From Clusia tigrina (taxonomy: Eukaryota; Arthropoda; Insecta; Diptera; Clusiidae): a DNA stretch of 64,000 bases. The first letter of the stretch is position 1. Each line of letters starts with the position of its first letter. Of this stretch, positions 25,969 to 41,506 are shown piece after piece. The DNA lies in the NCBI GenBank assembly GCA_920105625.2, contig OV050032.1:16040356-16104355 (forward strand). Direction: 5' to 3'. A model generated the notes under the pieces. It ran no database searches and had not been told where the DNA came from. It was given only the letters and a program-made list of their open reading frames with translations. A program made the position numbers and the translations under genes.

Positions 25969-28900
25969 CTGGGTATCGTGGAATTCTCTTGAGTGTCCTT
26001 TATTAATTTAATTCTGGTTATCTGCACACGCTGCTGTGCTCTTCACAATTTTCACGCTCATTTCCTGTTCTCCTGCCCTGGCCTCTGCCTTGCCATGCTT
26101 CTGTTATCTGCGCGACGTCATTTTATACGCTTTTACACTTCCAATCAAAATTTCATTTCATTACGTAAACAAAATTATGAAAGAAGTTGTGAACATAAAA
26201 TTATCTACAAACTCCGTTGATAATTGACGGCACATTAGCACCAGACCGGATATTTTACAGTAGGCCCTGGCATGGACTTCGGTGGCAAGTATTTTGTGTG
26301 CACGATAAGCGACATTTATGTATGTGTCCTGGCAGGAATTCCGAAATGAATAATTTCAGTATTATTGAGAATTGTTTGGAGGCTGAAGTGAGAACACTGC
26401 CTTGATAGAGTTTTATGAGCAATGATGAAGTCTATAAAATAGAGCATTGCAGAAGCACCTTTAAGTAGCATTGGAATTTTGCCAACGAAATGGGCAAAAA
26501 ACTAACATGTCAGCCGAGTAGATAACTTCAGAATAGCAAGGTCTGAAATACTCCCACATTTGTGATTCCCTCACCACTCTGTCAATAAATACAGAACTTT
26601 GGAGGGGCACACAAAATTGTATATTTCCACTTACTCTCACCGCAAGTTTTTGCTATTTAGCGATGCTTTTCCAATTGACAGAAATATATTGTGCTTTAAC
26701 AATCGCAGCGCTTTTGTGGGCTCCATTTCTCACTTTCCACATAAACATAAAGGAATGGCATTATTTAAAATATGCGAGCACCAAAAAGGACTCGAGTATG
26801 TTTTCCATTGTGCAAGTATCGCCATGAATACAAATAACTTAATACGAAGTTCAGCTTTCATTACTCCTCCAGCGAGTAACGCTCAAGTTCTTGTATGGAA
26901 ACTATGAAATCATATAATGCATGTGCACAAATCCTCAAACACCTGAAATTATGGGCTTGGTTGGAGGACTTTTGAGAGAGGCGACTACTGAACTAAGCAA
27001 AATTAATAGTCTCCTCACTAAATTGTACCAAGTCCGTATTATTAAAGTTATTTTCACGCATTTTACGTCATTCTACACCTGAGTTTAATGGCACTGAACC
27101 GCTGCTGCTTAGTGAACGGAGCGGGAAACTACACAATACAAACATTGCTACACTTGCACACACTTACACACACACACACACACAGAGAAAGCAGCCTTCT
27201 GCTAAGAGCTTTTATAGAGTTTTACGCGTACTCGTAGTTGCAAAGAATCTGATGCCTCTGGTTCTTTAAATATTTTGCGCCAAGGACATACGAGTGGAAA
27301 AACTACACACAGTCGTATAAAATAGCACGAGACAGAACTTACTTAACGATCCCACTAGCACACATACTCATACATACACACAGATGGGATGAAGCTTTGC
27401 TACCAGCACTTGGCTGGGCTGTACACACAATGCGCTAAGTGCGACTGGGCTGGAATGGTCTGTATTCTCCGTACAGTGATTTGCATTTATAACGCATTAA
27501 TTAATTTGGGCATGCACTGCTCATTTTATTACTTAGTTTTACTAAGCGTAAACAGGAGATTAGCACACTTAAGTGAGTTTAAGTTGCCGGAAAATGGACT
27601 TACACCTGTTGTTATGGCAGCCATGCAAACAAAACGATCTGAGCACACACACACACACACACATGCGGCCAACTACGAGTACATGCCTAGCAGGACGCAT
27701 TTGCTTGTGGCGTTCGTTTGCATGTGCCGTAGAGCAAACATTACACCGGCAACACGTTAATAACACGCCGCAGAACAACAAGAACTTAATACCTAATTCC
27801 GAAATAAGCCAAGCAAATTACTAAATTAGCTTCCCTTAGGAACCCACAAACCAAAGCTGGCCACAAAGTCACCCCCTCCCACCGTCCACTCCACCCACCG
27901 CAGGCAGCCGTCATAGCACATAATGCGCTCATTTTGGGACGTACCATTAGCCGAGAGAAGATGCTTTTTATGAATACGCGTCTGTCAATTTGTGTGCTGC
28001 GTGACCGACAGCAAAAATTACAGGACGGACGCCGAGAGTCCATCAACTGTGCAGCAGGAGGAAGTTTCAGTCCGTCCTTTGCTGTTTCCATTTCCCATTT
28101 TCACGAAGCGGCAACCACACATGCCCGCATATCATCCGTTGGAATGGCCACTGCCAGCTTCAATGAGTTCTATGAACTTTTTGTGCGGTTCACTGGATTT
28201 ATGTTTTTTGAGCATTTTATTTTCTTGTTTATATCCCTTTTTAATTTATTTGTTTATATAAGGGTGTATTGGGTACGTGTGGGAGTTTATGGGTGTGTCT
28301 CATGTGTATGTTTGAATTGCTCAAATCGTTGCTTCGCATGTACTTCAAATGTTTCCCGCTATGCGAAGTTAATCTATGCGTCGGCGTTATTAGCACACGG
28401 GAAACGTGACTCTGTCACATGTGATGGCACGAAGGTACCGCTATAATACAGTGTATTTTGCGGCATGCTTAAATGCCCAATATCTCACTTTACTACCTTT
28501 AACATATGATGACGGCTGGTAGTCTCATTTGAACCGGGGGCACTTTGAAAAGATCCACAGCTAAAACTGGTCAATTCTAGTTACTTGTACCGATGTGGTC
28601 CGTACTTGGAATATCTTCCAGGCACGTCGTTACTACAGCTTTATAGTACGGTGTAGAGCAACAACGTAGTCGGTGTGGAACTGATTGCAAGCTATCCTCA
28701 CTAACCATTCGTTGCTACAATGAGGCAGAGCACCGCTGGCAGTGTGAACGCGTTGCTGCTCACTTCTTGCACAAGTTGGGGTTTATATTATATGTATGTG
28801 TATGTGAGTGCGTTGATGTGTGTGTGCGTGTGTAGGAACCCAACTATTTCTCTCCGACAGGGCCACAGCAGTTTATGGCCAGTGGAACACAGCAGCAGAT

Positions 28901-31900
28901 AAGTCCTTAAATTACTATAATTTGCTTTAGTCCTTGATAACTGCAGAAATATGAACAGGTGGCAAGTTTGCCGTGCTTTTTCTCTGTCTCTCCTGAGCTA
29001 ATAATACACTCACACACACGCATATATGGACACACACATACACACACCAGCATATGCATATTTATGCAGTAAAGCAAATCAGCAGAAAACCGCATATCAA
29101 AATAAATTTTGTAATTTCCTCAGCTTCCTACATTGAGCAGGAGTTGTGGGATTCCGTTGACTGACAACATGACTAAAAGAAACACACACAAAAAATAATA
29201 AACAAATAAATTAGTAAGTATTGTAATATAGTATAAAATAAAATATATTCAAGAAAATGTTATTTGAACAGTTGGCGTATTGCAATTCGTTGCCGCAGGA
29301 CACAACTTTGCAGTGCAGGTAAATGAGCACGAATGAGGAAGGCGGTAGGAGCATCCAACCACTCCCTTCTACATGGTCTTCCGCTTGGTATGCGGATTTA
29401 AATTAATTCATTATTAATTAAACTTGCATGACAAGACAAAAACAAAAACAAAACACTTGATTGCAAACGCCCACCACAGCGTTCGTGTGTATGTGTGTAT
29501 GTGTGTGTGCGAGCGTGTGTGGATTTGAGTGACTACGACCGCAAAAGCGGAATTAATTAATATTAGTTGCACATTTGACCATAGCCACAGTCGCTTTATC
29601 AGATTAAATCAAAGCAATTTCGAATATTTATTGGCTTCTCATTAAGTAGCAAAAGGGAGAGTGAGGTCGCACGAAAAACCATGGGTGCGTGAAAGGGTGT
29701 GAGTGAGCGGCGATTGGGAACGCATTTAAAATTAATTTAATATGATTTCATTAGAATAGCCATAAAATTATAGCAACGTGTGTCATAATATCTGGCGAAC
29801 TGTATGACAGCGTTTGTCATTCCGCATATCGAGGCAATGGTCAGCAATGTGGAAGGGATGATCACAAACAGATATTTGCAGAATCAATTTCGATTTTCAC
29901 AACTTCCCAGCTAAGTTCTTCTCTCAGCTGTCAAGAGAAAGTATAATTGCACAGATGACATCTAATGTGAAGAGTCATCACTAAAGAACTAAGAGAACAC
30001 AGAGAAAAGAAACTCTTTTTCTCTGCCAGCGTCCGTAGCAGACACACCACTATTTTGAGTGGATTCACCACGATTCTGAGTGGATTCAACACGATATTCA
30101 GTGGGTTCATGTACAACGTCCGTCTGCTTTATTTCGCTGCTTTGCCATTTGACGTTTAAGTTTCTTTACTCTGTATACTCTGATATGTAGACTCTTTAGG
30201 AGTCATGTACATCTTTGTCGCATCTATTTAGCGTTGCTTTCAATGAGAGAGTGGTAGAGACTATAGCAGTGGCAACGTTTATGACAGTGCAGACAACATC
30301 GGCTCTTTATTCAACTTACTGCTGAGGTCCGTGTGGTCAACTCTTGACGTCAACTCTATTTCAGCCGTAGTTCTACCTCAGATGCACTTGTTTAAGCGGA
30401 TCAAGAGTTCCAGTAAGTCATCGAGAATTCATCCTCCCGGTCTTAAAGCTTATTACTAGACTTTACTAGAATTACTAGTCATTTCAAACTTGTTTAACTG
30501 CACAGAACATATTAAACTATTCTGTTCTGTTCCCTGTATGGAACTGTTGAAACTGTATGGAATTGTTATTGATGGGTCCCAACCGTAGAATACAACAGTT
30601 CCATCAGCACACCGAAGTAATACGCCACGAGTGTTATAAAGTACGTAGACTGGAGAATTTGGGGCAACGTTCCGTGTTTTTCTTATACCGCTCTCGTCAC
30701 ATTCTTCGTAAGCGTTCGCTCCATTATGTTGGCGAAAATTACGTGTGTTATTTATTAGTCTGGACTATTAGCGCAGACCTGTCTGCACAACATTACTTTT
30801 ATTTTTCAGTGTGACTGTGACGTAAAAATATTCTCACGCCGTTTATGTGCCACAGACAGCTACCGTAATCCATAACTCAATTTCAGCGAGGAACAACTTA
30901 CAACATACTGACTTCAATAGCTATTAAAAACAGAATTTTGTAACTAACTGAGGGGTGTGAACTTACCAGGTAACAAATTTGCAAAGAATCTGGTAAAGCG
31001 TATAGCATTGTACCAGAGAACGGAACTAGATTTATCATAATACCCCTCAATAAGTAGCAGATATTGTATGATTAGGTGTGGCAGTAGAACTGTTATCATT
31101 CTCATAAAATTCATATATTGTAGCATTCGGTTTTCCGGCGGTGGGATATACCATGACCATGATATCTATACCTAAATTCATACAATTCTGCGATCACCTT
31201 CTATCAACGTCTCATGTTTTGACTCTATAGGTATGTCCTTTACAGAGAAAGAGGCGTTTCAAAAGTGGGCATTCCCGTTGTGCGTATTTTCCGTATTTCC
31301 GTCTGTTCTATGTTTCGACCACTAATAATGGAATGTTTTCGTTTTGAATATATTAACTTTCAAAATCCAATTCAATCAAATCAAATTCAATTGAACTATT
31401 TTAATAAAATAAAGAAAATGGAATTCAACACTCTCTTCACTTTACACAACTTTTTCCAATATTTCTAACTACATTTAAAATTAAACGGTTATATTCAGGT
31501 AACAAAATATGAGCGTATTTCTTGCTAGATTCGCCACCAAATTCTGTGGAAGCCACCTTCAAGTTGCATCCCGATTACACTTGAAGTTTCACCTCTATAC
31601 GAGCATCTATTTTCGTTCTTGGGCTATGGAGAAGTGGCTGAATATACCTACTCCGGTGATGCCATATAAGGAGCCATGGTACACAAGGAATTGCGTAGGT
31701 TAATCTACCAACGTCAATAGTTAATTTACTCTCAATGAAAAATTGTATTTTCATTGCAGGACGGCATCGAAAAGAAATGTATTTCTTGAAATTGGAAGAA
31801 GATGCCTAAAAAGATATTTTATTTCTTGAATGTAAAGCAAAATTGAATCAGTCTGTTCAATGCGCGAGTTAAGGGAACCGCAACAGCATAGCGAACTGCA

Positions 31901-32578
31901 ACAATTACCCCAATTTCCTGGAACTACAACGGCATTACGAGAACGCACACACCACTCCACACGAGCAATTGCAAGGGAAATGCAGCAGATGCGACTGAAG
32001 TAGTATAGATTTAAGTTCAATATTTTATATATAGAGTTGTGGACGGAATTTCATCCGTTGATCTAGAAGAAAATGACGAGTTTGCAAATGTGCTGCCAAG
32101 TTGAAGACTCACACATATTTCAAGCGCTTGAAAAGGTAAAAGTATTAACAAAAACACTTTAAAGGAAGGTACAAATAAATCGGAAATAATAGCAGAAAAT
32201 CTGATATTGTAATTTTACAAAGTCCAGAATCCCGTAGTCCACCGCCAGCAGCGACGTTGAGCAAGGCTTGATCGATTTCAAACAACGCAGCATATCCTGC
32301 CTTGTCCCATATGGCTGTGCCATTTCGGATTTTAATCGGACAGAGAAATCAGTCGAACGGCACTTATACAAGTCAAATATATTTTTCTTATTACTTAAAC
32401 TAGGTATAAGATTTCAATTCAAAGGCAAATAACTTGCTTCTATCGAGTATACAATTCAGATATCGTTTTGAGGAAATTTCTATTGAAATGGAGAATAAAT
32501 TCAACGAGGATATGAGAATACTTCAAATAGTTGGTGATGATTTTAATGGTTTTAATTTTATGTAGGCTATTTATTTCA
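25969..32578. other. No gene recognised
   Basis: No supported gene in about 6.6 kb. The longest frame (27934-28446, plus) starts from TTG and has no domain. Several CA/GT runs and an ATT/TGAGTGGATTC direct triplet (about 30050-30110, three GAGTGGATTCA-like copies) are the only local structures noticed. Confidence 0.4.
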
Positions 32579-32582
32579 ATAT

Positions 32583-33980
32583 TGTTACGAAATTGCCCTC
32601 TTGACAATTTACTCTGTTACAAAATTGCCCTCCTGACAATTTCTCTAACTCTCTGTACTCGGACTCGTACCACTGGATTGTGTAGTAATCAAACAATCGC
32701 TGGTTAAATTAAAATAATTAGCTTTATTTAATTATTGCTATTTACACATTTAATATTAGGCTTAAAGTTTACTTAGTTATTACTTGCACTTTATTTCACA
32801 AACCATTAGTCACTTTATTTAATAAGTAATTTCATCACTTTATTTAATAATGAATTTCATCACTTTGCAAAATTACAAATACTGCCAATACTGCTGCTTC
32901 GATTAAAATGCCTGCTGTACACACTTTTACGATCTCTGATCTACTGTCTTCGACTTTTAACAGTCTTGTCGCTTTTATAGTTTTCGAATGGTTGGTGTAG
33001 AAACTTCTACGCTATTCTCGTAGTTTCTAGAAGCTTCTATCCTCTTCGACGGAAGTCAAGAATATTCTTTTTGATATTACCGGCAGATGGTTCTTGAATA
33101 AACTTTTATTCGAATAGTTCGCATCTTGACTCACAGGGGGCACTCATTCTCCAGATGGGATCCTAAAAATATGCTATCCCTTTTCACTGAGCTATCACGT
33201 TTCAATATTATTGGATCGGGGGCTGTCGAGAGGTTATACGATAAGTATCATAATACTCTTAAACAATTGAAAAATTCTCTGTGAGCCTGGAACGATGTGC
33301 AGAATAATTGCTGAATATGTTACAGAAAACGAAGGGAAGGTATTAATTGTTCGGAAATTGTACAAATTTTCATCTCTGGGGGCAGAATCTGTTTAATAAG
33401 CTTAATAATAATTTTTGCCAAAATTATAATATTTGTATTGAAACCTGATTGCATACTTTTAGGATCCCATCTGGAGTTGGAGAATGAGTGCACCCTGTGT
33501 ATATAAGTCGAGAACACCCTGTCGATGATGTAAAGAATTTTCTCGAAAATAAAAACTTCCTTCGAGGTAAATATAAAATTCTAGAATGATCCAGAAACTT
33601 CTCGAATAGCGTAGAATTTTCTACTTCAATCATTCGAAAACTATAAAAGCCACCACACTATTCAAAGTCGAACACAGTTGAGCAGAGATCGTAACAGTGT
33701 GTATATCGTGCATTTTAATCGAAGCAGCAGGATTGTGATTTTGTCAAGTAATGAAATTAATAATTAAATAAAGTGTAAATTCTAATAAAGTAAACTTTAA
33801 GCCTAATATTAAGTGTGTAAATAGTAATAATTAAATAAAGTTACTTATTTTAATTTAACCTGCGATTGTTTGATTACTACGCAATCCAGTGGTAAGAATC
33901 CGAGTACAGAGAGTTAGAGTAAATTGTCAGGGGGGCAATTTCGTAAGAGAATAAATTGTCAAGAGGGCAATTTCGTAACA
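32583..33980. mobile_element. Composite with two LTR-like arms in inverted orientation
   Basis: The unit begins TGTTACGAAATTGCCCTC and ends with its inverse, GAGGGCAATTTCGTAACA, and is flanked by ATAT at 32579-32582 and 33981-33984 (candidate 4-bp target duplication, as LTR retrotransposons make). The two arms, about 32583-33177 and 33450-33980, are inverted copies of each other over most of their length, ending inside at a shared segment with AGGATCCCATCTGGAG. Each arm looks like an LTR: TATAAAAG at 33642-33649 in the right arm and its complement at 32972-32979 in the left arm, AATAAA signals downstream, and a terminal CGTAACA. The inner ends lack LTR termini. A loop of about 270 bp separates the arms and holds a copy of sequence found again at 34141-34303. 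No coding sequence remains. Confidence 0.75.
33276..33440 (+). repeat. First copy of a 165-bp direct repeat
   Basis: This segment, in the loop between the inverted arms, matches 34141-34303 in the same orientation with only scattered substitutions and indels (for example GAACGATGTGCAGAATAATTG is shared exactly). It has no recognisable coding content. Confidence 0.9.
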
Positions 33981-34140
33981 ATATGAATGACATCTTTGGT
34001 TCAAGGTGTAGCATATAAGGTAAAGAGTAGAATAAGTTAGCATTCAAGTTTCAATCTTAAGATTCACTTGGAGAAATAAAACCAAATTTTGAATTTATTT
34101 TAGTTCACCAAAAACTTAAGTCGCGTGGATGGCTGAAGGT

Positions 34141-34303
34141 TCTCTGGGAACCTGGAACGATGTGCAGAATAATTGCCGAAAGTGTTACAGAAATCGAAGG
34201 GAAGGTATTAATTGTTCGGAAATTGTACAAATTTTCATCTCTGGGGCGGAATCTTGTTAATAAGCTTAATAATAATGTTGCCAAAATTATAATAATTGTA
34301 TTG
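34141..34303 (+). repeat. Second copy of the 165-bp direct repeat
   Basis: Direct copy of 33276-33440. It lies just outside the inverted-arm composite and upstream of the solo LTR. A reading frame stays open across it (34160-34375) but shows no domain that I know. Confidence 0.9.
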
Positions 34304-34407
34304 TACGCACATTGGAATACTTATAAGGTTGACATTAACTTCAACTATTTGTATCCCCAATCCCAATCATCATAAAACTGGTTACATGGGGTATATCAAT
34401 TTCATAT

Positions 34408-34941
34408 TGTTACGTAATTGCCTTTCAGACAATTTTTACCAAGCTCAATACTTGGATTTGTATCGCTGGATTTTGTAATAAGCAACCAATTCCTTCTTCA
34501 GTTAGAACAATTGGCTTTATTAGTATTCGTCCAACTCACTGACGTCCGCTCTGCGACGATCACTTGTTAACTCTCGTTGGTAACACGACGCTCGCGCTGC
34601 TTGCTGCCACTCTCAAGATTCGGCTATTATCCTTTTGCCACTGTCACTGGTTAACTGATCTGATACTACGATGTTCATTTTCGGCCACGCTCATAATTTC
34701 ACTGCTGCTGCTACTACGATATTCACTTTCGGCTACGCTCACTGTTTAACTGGTCACTTTCACTTGTTCATTGATCTCGATGTCTCGTGTGCAGTCGCTT
34801 ATATACCTCTTGCACATGAGAACCTCAACCAGCCTCCGAACGCAGCTTCGCATGCCTTCTCACGTGTGCATTTTTAGGGGTTGAAATCGACGCTCACCCT
34901 ACAACCATCAACCAATCAGATGGCGTGTCGATTTCGTAACA
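34408..34941 (-). mobile_element. Solo LTR, reverse orientation
   Basis: The unit starts TGTTACGTAATTG and ends CGATTTCGTAACA, so it has TG...CA ends with short inverted termini. It is flanked by ATAT on both sides (34404-34407 and 34942-34945), a 4-bp target duplication. On the minus strand it carries TATATAAG (complement of 34798-34805) and then AATAAA (complement of 34516-34521), the order expected of U3 then R. The R/U5 side is related to the arms of the 32583-33980 composite (shared words around the TACCACTGGATTGTG / TATCGCTGGATTTTG region), but the U3 side differs. No internal retroviral-type genes are present nearby. Family is likely Ty3/gypsy-like judging only from the 4-bp duplication and termini. 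Confidence 0.8.
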
Positions 34942-35469
34942 ATATTCTAAATCAAGATTCAAGGTATTTGCTGCTCTTAGAAATAGTTCATTCACAAGAT
35001 CAAGACTTGTAAACCTAATTAAAAGCATTTTTTAAAACCATTACCTACATTTTATGTATGGACAGATAAAGTAAGATACTCAGCTATCAGTTTAACATTT
35101 TGCATTGCCGTCTACTAATTATTGGAGATTTAATTCCAAAAGAAAACAAAGACTGGATACTGCTATGTTTGCTAATTATGAATCATCGATTCAGTTCTAA
35201 GAATGAAAGGCTTTTAAATCAAATACAATCCCCACTATGGCTGTGTTGCCGACCACTGCAATATTTCAGGGAACTGCAAAGCGCATGAGCTCGCCCGAGA
35301 GGGCACTGCGATACCGATTCAACCAGCAGGGGAGGGCACTACGATACCGATTCAAGCTCGGCATTGCCATAGCTACATGTAAGCTTCAAATAAATGCAAA
35401 ATCCATAGACACAGCGTTGGTCTGAAGGTGCTGATCTGAAAGAGCAGGATGCAAAAGAGTTCCAAAAAC

Positions 35470-35885
35470 CTATCCCGAAATAAATGTCAAGCGCTCACAA
35501 GATCTGCTAACCCTATGTAGACAAAATGTAGGTACCGCCATAAGTATCCTAACGGTACACTAGACTCTGGGTGCTCATGGCAGGAGGTTAAGAATCGCCT
35601 CAAATGATTTTTGCAGGAGTTGCATGGATGAGGAGGATCCAGAGTATATCGAACACCTACTATGTACGTATCCAGTGATGTGTAAGAGGAGAAACACTAT
35701 TCAGGGCGACCACTTCCTGGACTCCCTGGGTGACATTTCAAGTCCAAGCTCCATCAATTGCTTTACCAAAACCTCCAAATTATTGGACTTTCGAAAGTAA
35801 ATGCGACTTGTGTCTCATGCGCTGTCACAAAAGGCCAATCCAGGCCTCAGTGTGAATTGGCAGCCGCTCAACCGAACTACCTACT
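35470..35885 (+). mobile_element. C-terminal fragment of a Jockey-like non-LTR ORF2
   Basis: Plus-strand translation gives NVGTAISILTVH, a TAG stop, TLGAHGRRLRIASNDFC and then a Cys/His block CRSCMDEEDPEYIEHLLCTYP, ending at a stop after SKLLDFRK near 35800. This is the region after the RNase H domain in Jockey/I-type retroelements, where LTGH and a C-x2-C...H...C block are conserved. The internal TAG and the Gly-to-Val change in LTGH show decay. No RT or RNase H core is preserved upstream. Confidence 0.75.
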
Positions 35886-36331
35886 ATCCCTCATATATAA
35901 AAAATAGTGGCCCATTAAAGCATCTTTGGTGTTTTAAATTTCACTCTAAGCATGGGGAAATAAAACTTCTATAACTTCCAGAACAAATACGCCCCTGTTA
36001 ATTGCCATTTTCGACTTGATTTCTTTGAAAGGGTTTTAATTTTTAAAAGGTTTAAAAGATAAATGCATTATTGGCGACATAAAAGAAGACAAATTAAGTT
36101 ATATTGTAATAAATGTCCAGAGGTATATATTATATAGAACATATATCAGCAAATGAAGTGTGCATAAAAAAAATCTCTCTTAAAGGAACTGTATAAAAAG
36201 TGAGATAATTTTTTACTGTCGGAGTTTATCACTTTAATTTAAAGTTTGCGAAGCAGGAAATCCAAAGAATTTAAAAGCATTCTTTGGCAAATCCTTTGTA
36301 AAGTGACTGCAATTGCCACAGAAAAAGAAAA

Positions 36332-38422
36332 ATGCGGTTCATGTCCACACTTTGAGATTATTATACTTGTTTAACGGTTGATATCCATACTATATGGTTC
36401 GCGTACGTACTAATGGTGCGTGTATGTACTTTAGGGTTCGTGTCTGATATGGTGGTTTGTGTATTCGCTTTATGGTTTGTGTCTGTGATTTTGGTTCGAA
36501 TTCGAAGTAAGTGCTTCCCAAACCTGCTTCCGGTTTCGGAATTAACTGGCAAAATTTCGAAAAATCTTTGGAGAGCCGTGGAGCATTTCATATTCGAATT
36601 AATTGAACGGCTCGAAACGATAATTCAATTTGCATTCAATATTGCATGGTTACCTAACCCCCATATTCGCCTCAGCCCTAGCCACCCACAGCATATATAC
36701 AAACACTATACACATATACACTATATTGTATATACAATTTATACTGAACTCTACAGTCGGCCTTCACCGCAAGCGTTATATAGTACATCTTCAGAGCATG
36801 CTTATGTCAAAGATGGGCGCGGAATCTTAACGATCGCATTGATCCCCACATACATTGGATCAAACATAAAGTTGTATCAATGAAATCAAAGACGGGCTAT
36901 CAATATATAAGAAGTGGGCAAGCTTTTTTTCGATGTGCTTCATGTCACAATACGTTCCTAGAGCTGGCTTCTATTATAGGCAGTACCTGATGATACCAAA
37001 TTTTATGAATACTCCAACCACATGGGACTCTTATATGAAAAGTGGACAGAAAGTATACGCAAAGGTGACAAAGTGTTGCTTTCCGTATAAAAACTGAGCA
37101 GATCGTTCTTATGATAGAAAAAAAACACAAGAATGCAGTATTTGCAAACACCCAATCAAAGTGAGGATACAAACGATATTTCATGTGACGGATCCAAATT
37201 TGTTTCGTTTTAGCTTTCAACAGACAGACACGAGAAATTTCACCAATTTTGTTCCGTTTGCAACAATTAGAAAGTGGACTGAATTCAGTTGTGGGACTCA
37301 GGACGTAATTCTATGCAATGGACAAATTCTTTCATATATACGTTAGAGACCGGTGAGCGTCTAAATTTGTCCAACCACAGGTGCCGTGTTTGAGCTTCCC
37401 ATACACCGGAAAAATACATTTATTATTATTATTATAGCTAGCTAGGATTAGGGGAAATGAGTACTAGCATCTAAGGCCTTCGACTCGAAGAGAAAAATAT
37501 TTAGAAAGAAGCATTTTTGAGACCATGCAGGGAGCAAAATACACTTTTGTCAAACACTAATATATATTTTTCTCTTATTTTCCTATTTTACCGTTCCTTG
37601 ACAAAATATGATGATATAATTGCTTCGATGTTACCATTATAGATGAAATACCAAGTATCATCTCTCTTCATTGAACTGTCACTAATGCTGGACATAAGTA
37701 CCCTGATATTTGTTAAACTTTCATGCAACGTCATCAAACAAAAAACTTTGAACACCATGTGACAATGAGAAAGCACTCCCAAAAAACACCAACAAAGCTC
37801 ATCGGTGCTTGTCCATGATAACTTTAAACCTTTGGTATCTGCCTAAGTTGTGTACATGCTATGCCGTTCTGCCGCTGCCACAGAGTGTTTCGATATACGG
37901 GTTTTAGGACTGTTGCACATACAAAGACTTCAGTTCATCACATGCGAATGCACTGGAAAGCGTTCAGTATTTAACGAAACCAGACTTTTTGCAGTGTCAC
38001 CCATTTAAAGTGGTAACCAGGAAGCCAACATCAACTAAAAGGATGATTAAGTAAATTAGCAACTTTTGATCATTTAAAATCTATTTATAATAAGAGATAT
38101 GAAAAATTCCTTCGTTCAATATTGCATGTGAAGTTGAAAGCCCATTCAATTATTTCGAACTCGAAGGGCTCCGACGCGCCCCAAACATTTTTCGGAATTT
38201 TGGCAGTTCATTACGAAACCGGAACTGAGTTTCGAAACCGGAAACGGTAAATCGACAGTAAAGACACGAACCTTTAGTGTGTGCACGAACCTTTATTATG
38301 TACAGAAACATTTAGTATATACACAAACCTAGTAATATTTAAGTGTATACACAAACCTCTTTATGTGCATGAACCTTTAGTGCGTCCATAAACCGTTAGA
38401 ATATACGCACACCAGAAACATA
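36332..38422. mobile_element. FB-like foldback element with tandem subrepeats
   Basis: Two inverted arms of roughly 290-330 bp, about 36332-36660 and 38110-38422, enclose about 1.45 kb. In each arm the outer part is a tandem array of 19-21 bp units related to GGTTCGTGTATACACTA (plus strand in the left arm, complement in the right arm), and the inner part is unique sequence. The inner parts match as inverted copies, for example CTTCCGGTTTCGGAATTAACT on the left against GTTCCGGTTTCGTAATGAACT from the right arm's complement, continuing through a CAAAATTTCGAAAAATCTTTGG block. Tandem subrepeats within long inverted termini are the hallmark of Drosophila FB (foldback) elements. The interior has short open frames but no transposase or other family that I recognise. 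Clear target duplications were not found, so the outer limits are approximate. Confidence 0.7.
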
Positions 38423-39054
38423 AATGATATCAGACTCTTGCATTGATTTTGTTGCACCAACAAAGTAAATATTAAGCTGGCTCTCTTATTTATTGCCTCA
38501 TTGCAGTATTCCAGGAATAACTTGGTTTGTCTTTTTTTTGGAGATGGGGGCTGATTCACTTTTTTTTATGAGAATAGACCACATCAATTGTTTGGATATA
38601 ATTTTTTCCACAAATTTTCCCTGGCCTGTATCCAGGATATTTGTGTACGAGATTTCTTTGGCTTTGTGATGAGAATTACTTCAGCTAACTTAAAAATTTG
38701 TTGGTAAACGCTCTATTTAATATGTTATTAAGTAACTTCATTGGTCTACTCTTGAATACGGTAGGTAGAGTGTTAAGCATTGGGTGTGAAATTGTGTCCA
38801 CACCTGGTGTTTTACCATTTAAAGAGTATAAAACCATATAAAATTCTATGCAATATTTGAATGGATGGGCGATTATTTATGTATATTGTGCTTAATCCGT
38901 TATAAATTTTGGCAACGGGGTTGTTTTGGTGGATAGTTGTACCGTGATATCTGTTTTAATAGGGAAGTGATCACTATCGCGAAGGTGTCTGAAAGCTTCG
39001 CTGGATAATTTCGGAGCTAAAGATAATGAGCAGATAATTAAATCGATGTTGGTA

Positions 39055-41381
<2,327 letters not shown>

Positions 41382-41506
41382 CCCCTCTCCAAGTACGATA
41401 CGCCCCTCTCCAAGTCCGATACGCCCCTCTCCAAGTCCGATACGCCCCTCTGCAAGTCCGATACGCCCTCTCCAAGTTAGATACGCCCCTCTCGAACTCC
41501 GATACG
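41382..41506. repeat. 21-bp minisatellite, six copies
   Basis: Six tandem copies of a unit close to CCCCTCTCCAAGTCCGATAC plus G, one of them 20 bp. Variation between copies is limited to a few substitutions. In one frame it reads SPSPIRP repeats, which I regard as a by-product. Confidence 0.93.

Noticed and set aside
27934..28446. 170-codon plus-strand open frame
   Set aside because: The frame starts from TTG, has no domain, mixed low-complexity composition and no splice partners; judged chance.
36413..36883. 156-codon frame across the left foldback arm
   Set aside because: It reads through the tandem subrepeats and has no domain beyond the arm; judged to be non-coding.
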